NCBI RefSeq assembly: GCF_014884385.1
Contig: NZ_WKFH01000001.1
Span: forward strand, 1 to 64,000
Origin: Phycobacter azelaicus
Lineage (GTDB): Bacteria > Pseudomonadota > Alphaproteobacteria > Rhodobacterales > Rhodobacteraceae
Reading direction: 5' to 3'
DNA length: 64,000 nt
Positions 35,715-43,907 of the stretch are shown one piece after another (positions within the stretch are counted from its first letter, which is position 1; every line of letters begins with the position of its first letter). A model generated the notes under the pieces. The model made no database searches, was not told where the DNA came from, and saw only the letters and a program-made list of their open reading frames with translations. A program made the position numbers and the translations under genes.

Positions 35715-36311
35715 TTGTCGGGCCACCTCTCAACGATCCCAGACAAGGCGCTGCCGTGTCCCCTGGACAAGGTGAACCGCCAGTTCCATGCGCCAGCGCC
35801 AAACATGCTGTGGGTGAGCGACTTCACCTATGTCGCGACGTGGCAAGGCTTCGTCTATGTCGCCTTTGTCATCGATGTCTTCGCCCGTCGCATTGTTGGC
35901 TGGCGTGTCAGCCGCACGGCGACCGCCGGGTTTGTCCTCGATGCGTTAGAACAGGCGGTACATCAACGCCAACCTGGGTCCGGCCTGACACATCATTCCG
36001 ATCGCGGGTCGCAATACCTGTCCATTCGCTACACGGAACGACTGGCGGAAGCTGGGATCGAACCGTCTGTCGGTAGTGTCGGGGACAGTTACGACAATGC
36101 GCTGGCCGAGACGATCAATGGGCTGTTCAAGGCAGAAGTCATTTACCGGCGTGGACCGTGGCGCAGCTTCGATGCTGTGGAATACGCGACATTGGAGTGG
36201 GTCGATTGGTTCAATAACAGACGCCTGCTCGAACCTATTGGAAATATCCCGCCAGCTGAAGCCGAGGCAAACTTCTATGCAGCTATGGAAAAATCTGACA
36301 TGGCCGCGTAA
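35715..36311 (+). pseudogene. IS3-family transposase orfB, C-terminal fragment
   Basis: A 198-aa fragment covering the rve core: MLWVSDFTYVATWQGFVYVAFVIDVFARRIVGW (first Asp), THHSDRGSQYLSIRYTERL (second Asp), GDSYDNALAETINGLFKAEVI (Glu). The first third of a normal orfB is missing and it lies head-to-head with remnant A on the other strand, so it is either a second IS3 relic or the other half after inversion. Confidence 0.8.
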
Positions 36312-36339
36312 CTAAGACAAATCAGCCTCCGGCAAACCC

Positions 36340-36456
36340 GGCGCGGTTCATGACCATGACAGCTATCTGTCCGACGTCCTGATGGCCATTGCACGAGGGC
36401 ATAAACAAGCAGACATCAACGCGTTACTGCCCTGGAATTATGTCAGCCCCGTGTGA
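36340..36456 (+). pseudogene. IS66-family TnpC tail
   Basis: The frame ending at 36456 reads YLSDVLMAIARGHKQADINALLPWNY, the C-terminal signature of IS66 transposases (a Y-L-x-D-V-L helix followed by LLPWN). Nothing else of the element is present. It marks the left edge of the nitrile hydratase island. Confidence 0.6.
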
Positions 36457-36723
36457 CCGGCGCACCGCTTACCGTGAAACGATGGCGTTTCACAATCATT
36501 CGTCCTTTCTGACCGTTACTTTCTACAAGTCCACCTTTGATCTTGGTCCTCGAATGCCACAGATGGCTTGCGTAGAAGAGTTACCCTGCCCGTCATGACC
36601 ATGTCCCGGTTGCGATCTGACGTTGAAAACACCCAAAGTGAAATTCTTGATATTGAATATGCTTCATTATATAGAATAATATGGAATAAAAGATAAATTG
36701 AAACCAGCGGTAATCACTTCACG
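36457..36723. promoter_or_regulatory. Upstream region of the nitrile hydratase operon
   Basis: 267 bp, strongly AT-rich over its last 90 bp (TTGATATTGAATATGC, TATATAGAATAATAT). It contains the dyad at 36643-36658 related to the putative IclR sites at 39555, 39677 and 40747. Several -10-like hexamers overlap it; I cannot choose one. Confidence 0.5.
36643..36658. promoter_or_regulatory. Putative IclR operator, site 1
   Basis: ATTCTT-GATA-TTGAAT: same 6-4-6 layout as the stronger sites in this island, with one mismatch between arms. It lies 66 bp before the nitrile hydratase alpha start. Confidence 0.4.
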
Positions 36724-37347
36724 ATGTCAGATCATGATCACAAGCACAGCCATCATTCACACCTGACTGAAACCGAGGGACGGGTGCGCGCCTTGGAGAG
36801 CGTTCTCAGTGAAAAAGGCTACATAGACCCTGCAGCGGTTGATGAAATCGTACAGACTTACCAAACGAAAATCGGACCTCAAAACGGGGCTCATGTGATT
36901 GCCAAAGCTTGGACTGAGCCTGATTTCATGGATTGGTTGAAGTCAGATTCCACGGCAGCAATCCACTCTCTTGGTTATACATCACGCCAAGGAGAACATA
37001 TCGAGGCGGTCTTCAATTCCGAAGAGGTGCACCATGTTGTCGTTTGCACCCTGTGCTCCTGTTATCCATGGTCAGTACTTGGTCTGCCGCCGACATGGTA
37101 CAAGTCACCTCCTTACCGCTCCCGTGTAGTCAAAGAGCCGCGAAAGGTCCTTGAGGAATTTGGAACCATAATACCTGCAAACCGGAAAATTGAAGTCCAT
37201 GATTCCACCTCTGAGATGCGGTATCTCGTGGTTCCGCAACGTCCTGACGGCACTGAGGGGTGGGACGCGCAAAAGCTGGCAACGCTCGTCACAAGAAATT
37301 CGATGATCGGAACAGAGTTTGCGCTTAACGCTGGATCCCTTTCATGA
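36724..37347 (+). CDS. nthA: Nitrile hydratase alpha subunit, cobalt type
   Basis: Nitrile hydratase converts nitriles to amides. The 207-aa alpha subunit carries the metal site VCTLCSCYPW with Cys108, Cys111, Ser112 and Cys113. Threonine after the first Cys marks the low-spin cobalt type (iron enzymes have Ser). Flanking family blocks are HVIAKAWTEPDFMDWLK and GLPPTWYKSPPYRSRVVKEPRKVLEEFG. The N-terminus is His-rich (MSDHDHKHSHHSH), which could help metal loading or simply be variable. The stop overlaps the beta ATG by 4 bp. Thiocyanate hydrolase gamma is a relative with the same motif; the beta and activator genes and the nearby amidase favour nitrile hydratase. Confidence 0.92.
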   Translation: MSDHDHKHSHHSHLTETEGRVRALESVLSEKGYIDPAAVDEIVQTYQTKIGPQNGAHVIAKAWTEPDFMDWLKSDSTAAIHSLGYTSRQGEHIEAVFNSEEVHHVVVCTLCSCYPWSVLGLPPTWYKSPPYRSRVVKEPRKVLEEFGTIIPANRKIEVHDSTSEMRYLVVPQRPDGTEGWDAQKLATLVTRNSMIGTEFALNAGSLS

Positions 37348-38009
37348 GCAGCGCTGCCGATCTGGGCGGCGTCAGGGGCTTTGGAGCCATTGGCCAGGAA
37401 GAAAACGAACCCGTGTTCCATGCCGATTGGGAAGCACGCGCCATGGGGATCGTGATTGCTTTGGGAGCCTGCGGACTGTGGAACCTGGATATGTCGCGCA
37501 GCGCACGCGAGACCTTGCCAAAACCCTTTTATCTCACCGCAAACTATTATCAGATTTGGCTTGAGGCCGCGATCAAGTTGATGAAAGAACGCGGGATGGT
37601 CAGCGATGCTGAGATTGACGCGGCCAAAGCCATGGAACCACCCATAGCCGTTAAGCGCATGCTTGCCGCAGGCGATGTTCAAGCGGTTCTATTCGCCGGT
37701 GAGCCTGCGGATCGAAAACCTGAGGGGCGTCCTCAATTTGAAATCGGTCAATCTGTCAGGACCATCAGCGATCTTCCGCAAACCCATACGCGCCTGCCGA
37801 GCTATGCCCGCAATAAGCAAGGCATCATCACAAAGATACATGGGTTTCACGTTCTGCCAGACATGAACAGTCAAGGTTTGGGAGAGCACCCCCATTGGCT
37901 ATACCAAGTGACGTTCTCATCACACGCCCTATGGGGCGCTCAAGGCAATGAGATCGATACAATCACGCTCGACTTGTGGGAGCCTTATATGAGTATTTCC
38001 GATGACTGA
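37344..38009 (+). CDS. nthB: Nitrile hydratase beta subunit
   Basis: The 221-aa beta subunit completes the active site and binds alpha as a tight heterodimer. The N-terminal DLGGVRGFGAIGQEENEPVFHADWEARAMGI and the central NYYQIWLEAAIKLMKERGMVSDAEI are typical. The C-terminal SH3-like barrel reads GQSVRTISDLPQTHTRLPSYARNKQGIITKIHG and HPHWLYQVTFSSHALWG, with the arginine that contacts the oxidised cysteines (R-x-P-x-YAR). ATGA overlap with alpha and an 8-bp overlap with the activator show a coupled operon. Confidence 0.92.
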   Translation: MSSAADLGGVRGFGAIGQEENEPVFHADWEARAMGIVIALGACGLWNLDMSRSARETLPKPFYLTANYYQIWLEAAIKLMKERGMVSDAEIDAAKAMEPPIAVKRMLAAGDVQAVLFAGEPADRKPEGRPQFEIGQSVRTISDLPQTHTRLPSYARNKQGIITKIHGFHVLPDMNSQGLGEHPHWLYQVTFSSHALWGAQGNEIDTITLDLWEPYMSISDD

Positions 38010-38346
38010 TCTTGATCTGAAACGCCTCCCAGATATCGCGCTAAAAGAAGATGAGCCCGTCTTCAACGAGCCTTGGGAGGCGCAAGCTTTTGCAATGGCT
38101 GTCAATCTGCACCAAAATGGACTCTTTGGTTGGAACGAGTGGGCCGACACGCTGTCCGCCGAGATCCATTCAGGTCTGGAACGCTCGTATTATGAACACT
38201 GGCTTGTCGCTCTGGAGAAAATTGTGGTGGCCAAAAAACTCACCACCGGCCAAAAACTAATTGAATGTGAAGCCGCCTGGCACCGAGCCGCCAAAGCCAC
38301 GCCACATGGAGAGGCAATCGTCCTCTCAGCTGGCGACACTGTGTGA
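38002..38346 (+). CDS. Nitrile hydratase activator (P14K-like)
   Basis: Cobalt nitrile hydratases need a small beta-like chaperone that carries alpha and delivers it, already metallated, by subunit swapping. This 114-aa protein resembles the N-terminal half of beta (DEPVFNEPWEAQAFAMAVNLHQNGLFGWNEWADTLSAEI, YYEHWLVALEKIVVAKKL), the expected relationship. No CXXC motif is present, unlike iron-type activators, which again fits cobalt. It overlaps the beta gene by 8 bp, and its 3' end overlaps that of the convergent amidase gene by 21 bp. Confidence 0.88.
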   Translation: MTDLDLKRLPDIALKEDEPVFNEPWEAQAFAMAVNLHQNGLFGWNEWADTLSAEIHSGLERSYYEHWLVALEKIVVAKKLTTGQKLIECEAAWHRAAKATPHGEAIVLSAGDTV

Positions 38347-39429
38347 CGTCATAATTTGCTCACCGAGCGAAACCAATTCTCGATCTGATCCTTTCGGGCC
38401 AAGCAGGCTGATGCCGAAGGGCGCGTTATCAACGCTCATTAAGGGCAATGTGATTTGAGGCAGTCTGGCAAGACCTGAAAGACAGAGCAATTGTATCATC
38501 TGCAAGCGAAAAGCTTGAAGTTCCGATGCATTGCTGGTCTTCAAAGGCGCGCAGCTGGGCACAGTCGGCAGCAACAAAACGCCATCTTCGCCAAGTATGG
38601 TCTCAAGCGCCTCTTCAATTGCTGATCTTTGCGTTGCGACATCCAAAAAATCGTCATGCGTGATGGTTGACCCAAATCGAAACCGCTCCTTGATCGCATC
38701 ATCAAGATCAGGATTCACGCGACTGACCCAGGGGCCCAAACTTTGCCAAGCCTCATAAGACTGATGCGTGATGAAAATACGTGAGGCCTCTTCAAACGAG
38801 AACCCAAGCGATGTGAGGGTCTTTGTCACCTGGAAATGCTGTGTCACCTTCTGTGCCCCGACCTCAAATACGCGTCGCTCCTGAGGTCCGGACAGAAGCG
38901 TGTTGAAAGGGTCAAAGGTCAACAGACGGGTCAGTTTGGCGGGCACTGGCGGACCCAGTAGCACATCAGCGACCATGGAATAGGTTTGCGCATCTTTTGC
39001 ATACCAACCAAAACAATCAAAGCTTGGGGCAAGCGGCATGGCTTTATCGAGGGACAGAACACCATGGGTGGGTCTGAGCCCAATCAATCCACAAAAGGAT
39101 GCCGGGGCCCGGATGGAGCCGGCCGTGTCCGTGGCCGTTGCCATGTCAACCGCGCCGGCTGCCACAAGGGAGGCAGACCCAGAAGATGATCCGCCCGTCA
39201 ATCTGTCGGGGGCGCGGCTGTTGACCGGTTGCCCATAATGTTTGTTTGACCCCATCAGCGAATAGCACAGTTCCTCGCACTGACTCTTCCCGACGCATAC
39301 AGCGCCCGCATTTAGCAGTCGTTGCACCTCAATATGCGTTTCGCGATCAATTGGCGCTTCCGCCAGTCGGCTTGGCTGACCCCACCCATTTGGATAACCC
39401 TCTACAGGAAACACGTCTTTCACAGCCAA
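38326..39429 (-). CDS. Amidase-signature family amidase
   Basis: This enzyme would hydrolyse the amide from nitrile hydratase to a carboxylate and ammonia. The Ser-cisSer-Lys triad is visible: Lys4 in AVKDVF, the GGSSSGS loop at 79-85 and the nucleophile Ser105 in TDTAGSIRAP. The annotated start is a TTG within conserved sequence; family similarity continues upstream as WCDYPPVSVDYAGSGPLSGTT to about 39501. There only a CTG is in frame, while an ATG lies in another frame just before, so the true start is either CTG or behind a 1-base loss. Faces the activator gene tail to tail. Confidence 0.88.
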   Translation of the reverse strand: MAVKDVFPVEGYPNGWGQPSRLAEAPIDRETHIEVQRLLNAGAVCVGKSQCEELCYSLMGSNKHYGQPVNSRAPDRLTGGSSSGSASLVAAGAVDMATATDTAGSIRAPASFCGLIGLRPTHGVLSLDKAMPLAPSFDCFGWYAKDAQTYSMVADVLLGPPVPAKLTRLLTFDPFNTLLSGPQERRVFEVGAQKVTQHFQVTKTLTSLGFSFEEASRIFITHQSYEAWQSLGPWVSRVNPDLDDAIKERFRFGSTITHDDFLDVATQRSAIEEALETILGEDGVLLLPTVPSCAPLKTSNASELQAFRLQMIQLLCLSGLARLPQITLPLMSVDNAPFGISLLGPKGSDRELVSLGEQIMTSHSVAS

Positions 39430-39554
39430 AGTGGTTCCAGAGAGCGGACCGCTTCCAGCATAATCGACGCTGACCGGAGGGTAGTCACACCACGCGTTCA
39501 GCTCATGGCCTCGGGATTGAGGGGCGATAACTCAGCTCCTTGTTGTGTGTTAAT

Positions 39555-39570
39555 GTTCAGTATATCGAAT
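39555..39570. promoter_or_regulatory. Putative IclR operator, site 2
   Basis: GTTCAG-TATA-TCGAAT, near the amidase start. Its reverse complement matches site 3 (39677-39692) in 15 of 16 positions. Confidence 0.55.
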
Positions 39571-39676
39571 ATCATTCTTTATCGCGAAGTGGCAAGCCGT
39601 TTCCCGCTTATGCCCCCGTCCACGGCCTGATGATCGTTCATGATTAGATTGCTTTTGATCTCCGACAAGGATAAGA

Positions 39677-39692
39677 ATTCGATATACTGAAT
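39677..39692. promoter_or_regulatory. Putative IclR operator, site 3
   Basis: ATTCGA-TATA-CTGAAT, 45 bp before the iclR start and in mirror orientation to site 2. The placement suggests shared control of the divergent amidase and regulator genes. Confidence 0.55.
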
Positions 39693-39736
39693 AATAATCC
39701 TGCGACCTGCCTAAGGGACTGGAAAGAGAACAAAAA

Positions 39737-40507
39737 ATGAAAAGTCCCAAAAAGAGCCCCGCACCGGCACTCAGCAGAGGATTGCACCTGCTGGAATTCA
39801 TCGCCAAAAGCACAAAACCCCAGAATCTGACAACAATATCAAATCATATGGGTATCGCTATGAGCTCGGCCCATTCAATTTGCACCACGCTCTTGCAGGA
39901 AGGCTACCTCGAAAAGCAGAGCGACGGCTCGTTTCATTTGACACTGAAGGTTCTCGATCTCGCCAGTTCGAAAATCAAAAGCTATGAGATCGTTGAACAT
40001 TTCAACAAAGCCTGTGAAGAAAACGAGCTCATTCGCACAAACGGGGCAACGCTCACAGTCCTGGAAGGCCCTGATGTTTTCTTCATCGCCACGCGAAACA
40101 GCCCTCGACCCTTCGGAATTAAGTTCCGGCCTGGTACGCGCTTGCCTGCTTGTTGCATGGCCTCCGGTCGTGCGCTTTTGGCCAATCTTACGGACGACGA
40201 AGTCTGTGAGCTTTACCCAGCTGAAGAGATTCCGCAAGTAACCAAGGCCCATCCCAAATTTCGCAGTGAACTATTAAAAATTCTGCAGCAGGTTCGCCAA
40301 AACGGCTATTCGCAAGAGATCAAAGGCACCGCGCCAAACATGATTTCTTATGGGGCGCTCGTTGCTAAACCCTCCGGTGAAGCCGTCGCAGGCGTTTCCA
40401 TCTCATTGCATGAAGACAATGTGACCGACGCGGTATCCCTCGAGGCAATTGAAGCCATCAAAAATCTGGCGGCTCGCCTGTCCAGCTTCGCAGATTTGGT
40501 CACATAA
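39737..40507 (+). CDS. IclR-family transcriptional regulator
   Basis: IclR proteins are small-molecule-responsive repressors or activators that bind palindromes as dimers. The 256-aa product has the N-terminal winged helix (ALSRGLHLLEFIAKSTKPQNLTTISNHMGIAMSSAHSICTTLLQEGYLEKQ) and the effector domain (GIKFRPGTRLPACCMASGRALLANLTDDE, NGYSQEIKGTAPNMISYGALVAKPSGEAVAGVSISL). Divergent from the amidase and upstream of the uptake operon, it is the obvious local regulator; the ligand may be a nitrile, amide or acid. Four related dyads in the island are candidate binding sites. Confidence 0.9.
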   Translation: MKSPKKSPAPALSRGLHLLEFIAKSTKPQNLTTISNHMGIAMSSAHSICTTLLQEGYLEKQSDGSFHLTLKVLDLASSKIKSYEIVEHFNKACEENELIRTNGATLTVLEGPDVFFIATRNSPRPFGIKFRPGTRLPACCMASGRALLANLTDDEVCELYPAEEIPQVTKAHPKFRSELLKILQQVRQNGYSQEIKGTAPNMISYGALVAKPSGEAVAGVSISLHEDNVTDAVSLEAIEAIKNLAARLSSFADLVT

Positions 40508-40823
40508 ACACAATCTCAGATCTCCATTCAAAGTCCCGTTTCCTGTCGAACGACGCCGCCTCAAACGAGCGCCGTGTCGATCTGTTTGACGTGCTGTTTT
40601 TCCTCACTCTCACATAAGCTAGCGAACATGCCGCGTGAGTCTGTGCGCTAACCCCCCAAAAAAAGTCATTAAAAACAGTCAAATAGCAACGCTCTCAACG
40701 CGCGCTTGACATTAATCATTGTTTAATATTCTATATACAGAACGAAATTCGAAATATCGAATATAGATGAACAACGCGATCATGGACGGACCCGTCCTGT
40801 GTGCCGCAGGGAGAAAAAGCTGA
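40508..40823. promoter_or_regulatory. Promoter region of the PNPOx-ABC transporter operon
   Basis: 316 bp without a gene. It contains TTGACA (40706-40711) with AT-rich -10 candidates (TTCTAT at 40729-40734, 17-bp spacing; CTATAT at 40731-40736), and the perfect dyad at 40747-40762 just downstream, in a position to block transcription. The first 150 bp show nothing notable. Confidence 0.6.
40747..40762. promoter_or_regulatory. Putative IclR operator, site 4
   Basis: ATTCGA-AATA-TCGAAT is a perfect 6-4-6 palindrome overlapping the expected start of transcription of the transporter operon. It is the best of the four related sites. Confidence 0.6.
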
Positions 40824-41444
40824 ATGAGTGAGGCATGGAACCGTCCATTTTTCCATGAAGGCATGCGTCACTTCCAGGACATGCATGACGGACGACGAAC
40901 GGCAGAAGCGATCGAAAAACATCGCAAGCACTATGCCTTCTGGGATGACGAGATTGAGATGATCTCTCAAGCGCCGTTCTTTTTCATCGCCTCGACTTGG
41001 GACGACTACGTCGATTGCAACATCAAATCCGGCGATCCCGGTTTTGTAAAAGTCGTCGACGACAACACCCTCGAATATCCCGAATATGACGGGAACTCGA
41101 TGTACCGGACCCTCGGCAACATTCGTAAAAATCCAAACATTGCGCTTCTCTTCGCCAAGTTTGATGGAAAAAGCCGTCGCATACGCATCAACGGTGTCGC
41201 ATCCATCCACGATGATGAGGCGTCGCTGTCCAGGCACTACGGGGCCAAGTTTGTGGTCAGGATCGGATGCGAAATCTATCCAAATTGCCCGCGTTACCTT
41301 CCCAACCTCGCTGAGGGATTACCGTCCCCGCATGTGCCCCGTGAAGGCCAGGGTGTGCCGCCTCCACCAGAGTGGAAGACACGCGATTACATCCGGCACG
41401 GGCTGCCAAAAACCGATCCTCATCGTGTGGATGCTAACGAATGA
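40824..41444 (+). CDS. Pyridoxamine 5'-phosphate oxidase (PNPOx)-like flavoprotein
   Basis: A 206-aa protein of the flavin-binding split-barrel type: APFFFIASTWDDYVDCNIKSGDPGFVKVVDDNTLEYPEYDGNSMYRTLGNIRKNPNIALLFAKFDGKSRRIRINGVASI. The D-x-N-x-x-Y-x-S/T-x-x-NI-x-x-NP pattern is that of PNPOx-family oxidoreductases. The C-terminal end carries PNCPRYLPNL with a conserved cysteine region seen in this subgroup. The start follows AGGGAGAAAAAGC. It is first in the operon with the ABC importer; a role in oxidising or reducing the transported compound is conceivable but not shown. Confidence 0.75.
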   Translation: MSEAWNRPFFHEGMRHFQDMHDGRRTAEAIEKHRKHYAFWDDEIEMISQAPFFFIASTWDDYVDCNIKSGDPGFVKVVDDNTLEYPEYDGNSMYRTLGNIRKNPNIALLFAKFDGKSRRIRINGVASIHDDEASLSRHYGAKFVVRIGCEIYPNCPRYLPNLAEGLPSPHVPREGQGVPPPPEWKTRDYIRHGLPKTDPHRVDANE

Positions 41445-41571
41445 ACATTCACCCGCTCAGTTCCGCCGACACATGTCGAAAACTCAACTCAGCCGCTTCT
41501 GGCGGTCCAGACCTGGTGGCGATCCGCTCACTATAGATCCAATCAAAACTGAAAAATCAGGGAGTCCTTTC

Positions 41572-42861
41572 ATGAACAAAACAATGAAAAAAATGAGCAC
41601 ATTGGCTTCAGCAATGTTGCTAACCACGGCGATCGGTGCTGCGCCTTCAACTGCCCAGGAAGAAACCTTCAAAGTCGGTGTCGTCTCATTTCTATCTGGT
41701 CCGGCAGCCGGCCCGTTCGGCATTCCAGCCAGAAACGCGGCAGAACTCATTATTGATGCTGCAAATGCAGGAACACTTCCGGCGCCTTACAACACAGCTG
41801 GCATTGGTGGAGCCCAGATTTCGACCGTCGTGATCGACGAAAACTCAAAGCAAAAGAACGCTGATTTCGTCAAACTTGTCGAAAAAGACGGTGTCGATGC
41901 GATCGTCGGCTATGCATCGTCTGGAAGCTGTAAAGCGATTGCACCTGAAGCTGAGAAGCTAAAAACACTCACCGTCTTCTCAATTTGTGGAACGCCGCAA
42001 ATCTTCGAAGAGATCGTGACAGAACCACAATATCTGTTCCGCACACTCAGCCATGCGACCATGGATAACGTCGCAGCAGCGCGATACGTGGTCGAAACCA
42101 TGGGTGATGTGAGCACGATTGGTGGTATCAATCAGAACTACGCATGGGGTCAGGACAGCTGGCGCGACTTTTCTTTGTCCGTTGCGTCGCTCAAAGACTC
42201 TGTCACAGAAACGGAAACACAATTTCCGAAGATCTTCGCTGGCCAATACGGTTCAGAAATTTCTGCTTTGTTGAACGCCAAACCGGATGTTGTCCATTCT
42301 TCCTTCTGGGGCGGTGATCTCGAAGCGCTGATCATCCAAGGGTCCGGTCGTGGTTTGTTCGGGCGCAGCCAAGTGGTGCTGACATCTTCCGATACGGCGA
42401 TCCCGCGCCTGGGAGCGCAAATTCCAGACGGCACTATCATCGGCGCGCGCGGCCTCAATGGTCCTTACGCACCAGAGACCGAATTGGCTGAATGGTTCCA
42501 GAAGGCATATTTTGATCGCTTCGGAACCGAACCTGTGAGCCCGGCCTATCAAATGGCGCAATCCATTTTGGCCATCAAAGCCGCTGCTGATCAGTCAAAC
42601 TCGTCAGACCCTGAAGTCATTCGCGGTGCCTTGGCTGGCCTGACATTTGAGTCGATGTCTGGAGAAGTGAACATGTCGCTCGCCAATGGTCACCAGGCGA
42701 TTACCGCCACTGCATACGGCACATATAAGTTCGATGCAGCATCAGGCAAAGGAACGGTCGAGAATGTTCGTACCTACAGCGCTGGCTGTGTGAACCCGCC
42801 AGCCAATGTTGGCTCAGTTGATTGGATCAAAGGTGGCTTTGAAGGAGCTGTCTGCGAATAA
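41572..42861 (+). CDS. Liv-type ABC transporter substrate-binding protein
   Basis: The periplasmic ligand receptor of the importer encoded downstream. The start is the ATG at 41572, behind GGGAG and giving a signal peptide (KKMSTLASAMLLTTAIGAAPSTAQ); the frame extends far upstream but that part overlaps the PNPOx gene. The 429-aa protein has the peripla_BP_6 pattern: KVGVVSFLSGPAAGPFGIPARNAAELIIDAAN, DGVDAIVGYASSGSCKAIAPEAEKLKT and YAWGQDSWRDF. Liv-type receptors bind branched amino acids, urea or short amides; next to nitrile hydratase and an amidase, an amide or nitrile is the likely ligand. Confidence 0.88.
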   Translation: MNKTMKKMSTLASAMLLTTAIGAAPSTAQEETFKVGVVSFLSGPAAGPFGIPARNAAELIIDAANAGTLPAPYNTAGIGGAQISTVVIDENSKQKNADFVKLVEKDGVDAIVGYASSGSCKAIAPEAEKLKTLTVFSICGTPQIFEEIVTEPQYLFRTLSHATMDNVAAARYVVETMGDVSTIGGINQNYAWGQDSWRDFSLSVASLKDSVTETETQFPKIFAGQYGSEISALLNAKPDVVHSSFWGGDLEALIIQGSGRGLFGRSQVVLTSSDTAIPRLGAQIPDGTIIGARGLNGPYAPETELAEWFQKAYFDRFGTEPVSPAYQMAQSILAIKAAADQSNSSDPEVIRGALAGLTFESMSGEVNMSLANGHQAITATAYGTYKFDAASGKGTVENVRTYSAGCVNPPANVGSVDWIKGGFEGAVCE

Positions 42862-42914
42862 ACTTCCCGAGAGAGATGGCTGGCAGACAGATGTCAGCCA
42901 TTTCCGACCAACTT

Positions 42915-42956
42915 GCCGGGTTACCAGTCCATCAAAGACTGGTCAGCCCGGTTTTT
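42915..42956 (+). terminator. Terminator-like hairpin between receptor and permease genes
   Basis: A stem of GCCGGG/CCCGG and ACCAGTC/GACTGGT around CATCAAA, ending in TTTTT. Partial termination here is common after receptor genes and gives more receptor than membrane components. Confidence 0.7.
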
Positions 42957-43010
42957 CTCCAAGCTGAAACTGAGCAAAGGAGAGTTCAAAATTAGACTGG
43001 AGTATCAAAA

Positions 43011-43907
43011 ATGCTGACCGCTATAGCGATCACAGTGGACGGCCTCGGGTTCGCCGCATGGCTTTTTTTATCATCAGTGGGGCTGACACTGATTTACGGT
43101 GTGATGAGGATCCTCAACATCGCCCATGGCGGGTTTTATGCGCTTGGAGCTTATTCCTCAGCATGGGCCATTGGTCTTTACGCGACAACTGGCTCCCCCA
43201 TCGTCTTTTCGTTTCTTCTCATTCCGCTTGCCGCGCTCATCGCCGGTTTAGCCTCCGGCCTTCTGGTGGAACGAGGCGTTCTCAAATTCATGTATGGCCG
43301 TGATGAAGTGCTGATGGTTCTCGTGACCTACGCGATCTTCCTCATTCTTGAAGACGCCACCAAGCTGATCTGGGGCACAGAATCCTACGTTGCCTGGCAG
43401 CCAGCTTTTCATTTCGGAACCATCGATGTCTTCGACATTCCCTACACCGTCTACAAATTTATCATCATATCCGTTGCCATCATCGTCGGTATCGCACTCT
43501 ATTTCGTGCTTAATAAAACCCGCGTCGGCAAGTTGCTTTTGGTGGTTATTGAGGATCGCGAGATCAGCGCAGCCCTCGGGATTAACGTCACAAAATTCTT
43601 CACCGTGACTTTCGTTGTCGGTGCCGTTCTCGGCGCACTTGGTGGTGCCATCACCGCACCTGAAATTTCCGTTTCACCAGGAATTGGTGCTGAGATCATT
43701 GTTTTGTCCTTTGCCGTGATCGTCATAGGTGGCATGGGATCAATCGGAGGTGCCATGATCGGCGCTTTGATTGTGGGCTTTGCGCGCGCCGCCTCAGTCC
43801 ATCTCTATCCGCCCGCAGAGCTCTTTTCGATCTACCTCGTCATGGCGGCTGTTCTCGCCGTGAAGCCCTACGGCCTATTCGCATTGGCAGAAAGCAGAAA
43901 GATATGA
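43011..43907 (+). CDS. LivH-type ABC permease
   Basis: The 298-aa first permease subunit. It has eight or so hydrophobic helices and the family landmarks VGLTLIYGVMRILNIAHGGFYALGAYSSAW, YGRDEVLMVLVTYAIFLILEDATKLIWG and the coupling region GKLLLVVIEDREISAALGINVTKFFTVTFVVGAVLGALGGAITAP. The start lies 50 bp after the hairpin with AAAGGAGAG farther upstream; GGAGT is closer. Its last codons overlap the second permease (ATGA). Confidence 0.88.
   Translation: MLTAIAITVDGLGFAAWLFLSSVGLTLIYGVMRILNIAHGGFYALGAYSSAWAIGLYATTGSPIVFSFLLIPLAALIAGLASGLLVERGVLKFMYGRDEVLMVLVTYAIFLILEDATKLIWGTESYVAWQPAFHFGTIDVFDIPYTVYKFIIISVAIIVGIALYFVLNKTRVGKLLLVVIEDREISAALGINVTKFFTVTFVVGAVLGALGGAITAPEISVSPGIGAEIIVLSFAVIVIGGMGSIGGAMIGALIVGFARAASVHLYPPAELFSIYLVMAAVLAVKPYGLFALAESRKI

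Noticed and set aside
41086..41571. Substrate-binding protein with a 160-residue N-terminal extension
   Set aside because: The extension overlaps the PNPOx gene in another frame; the ATG at 41572 gives a proper signal peptide.
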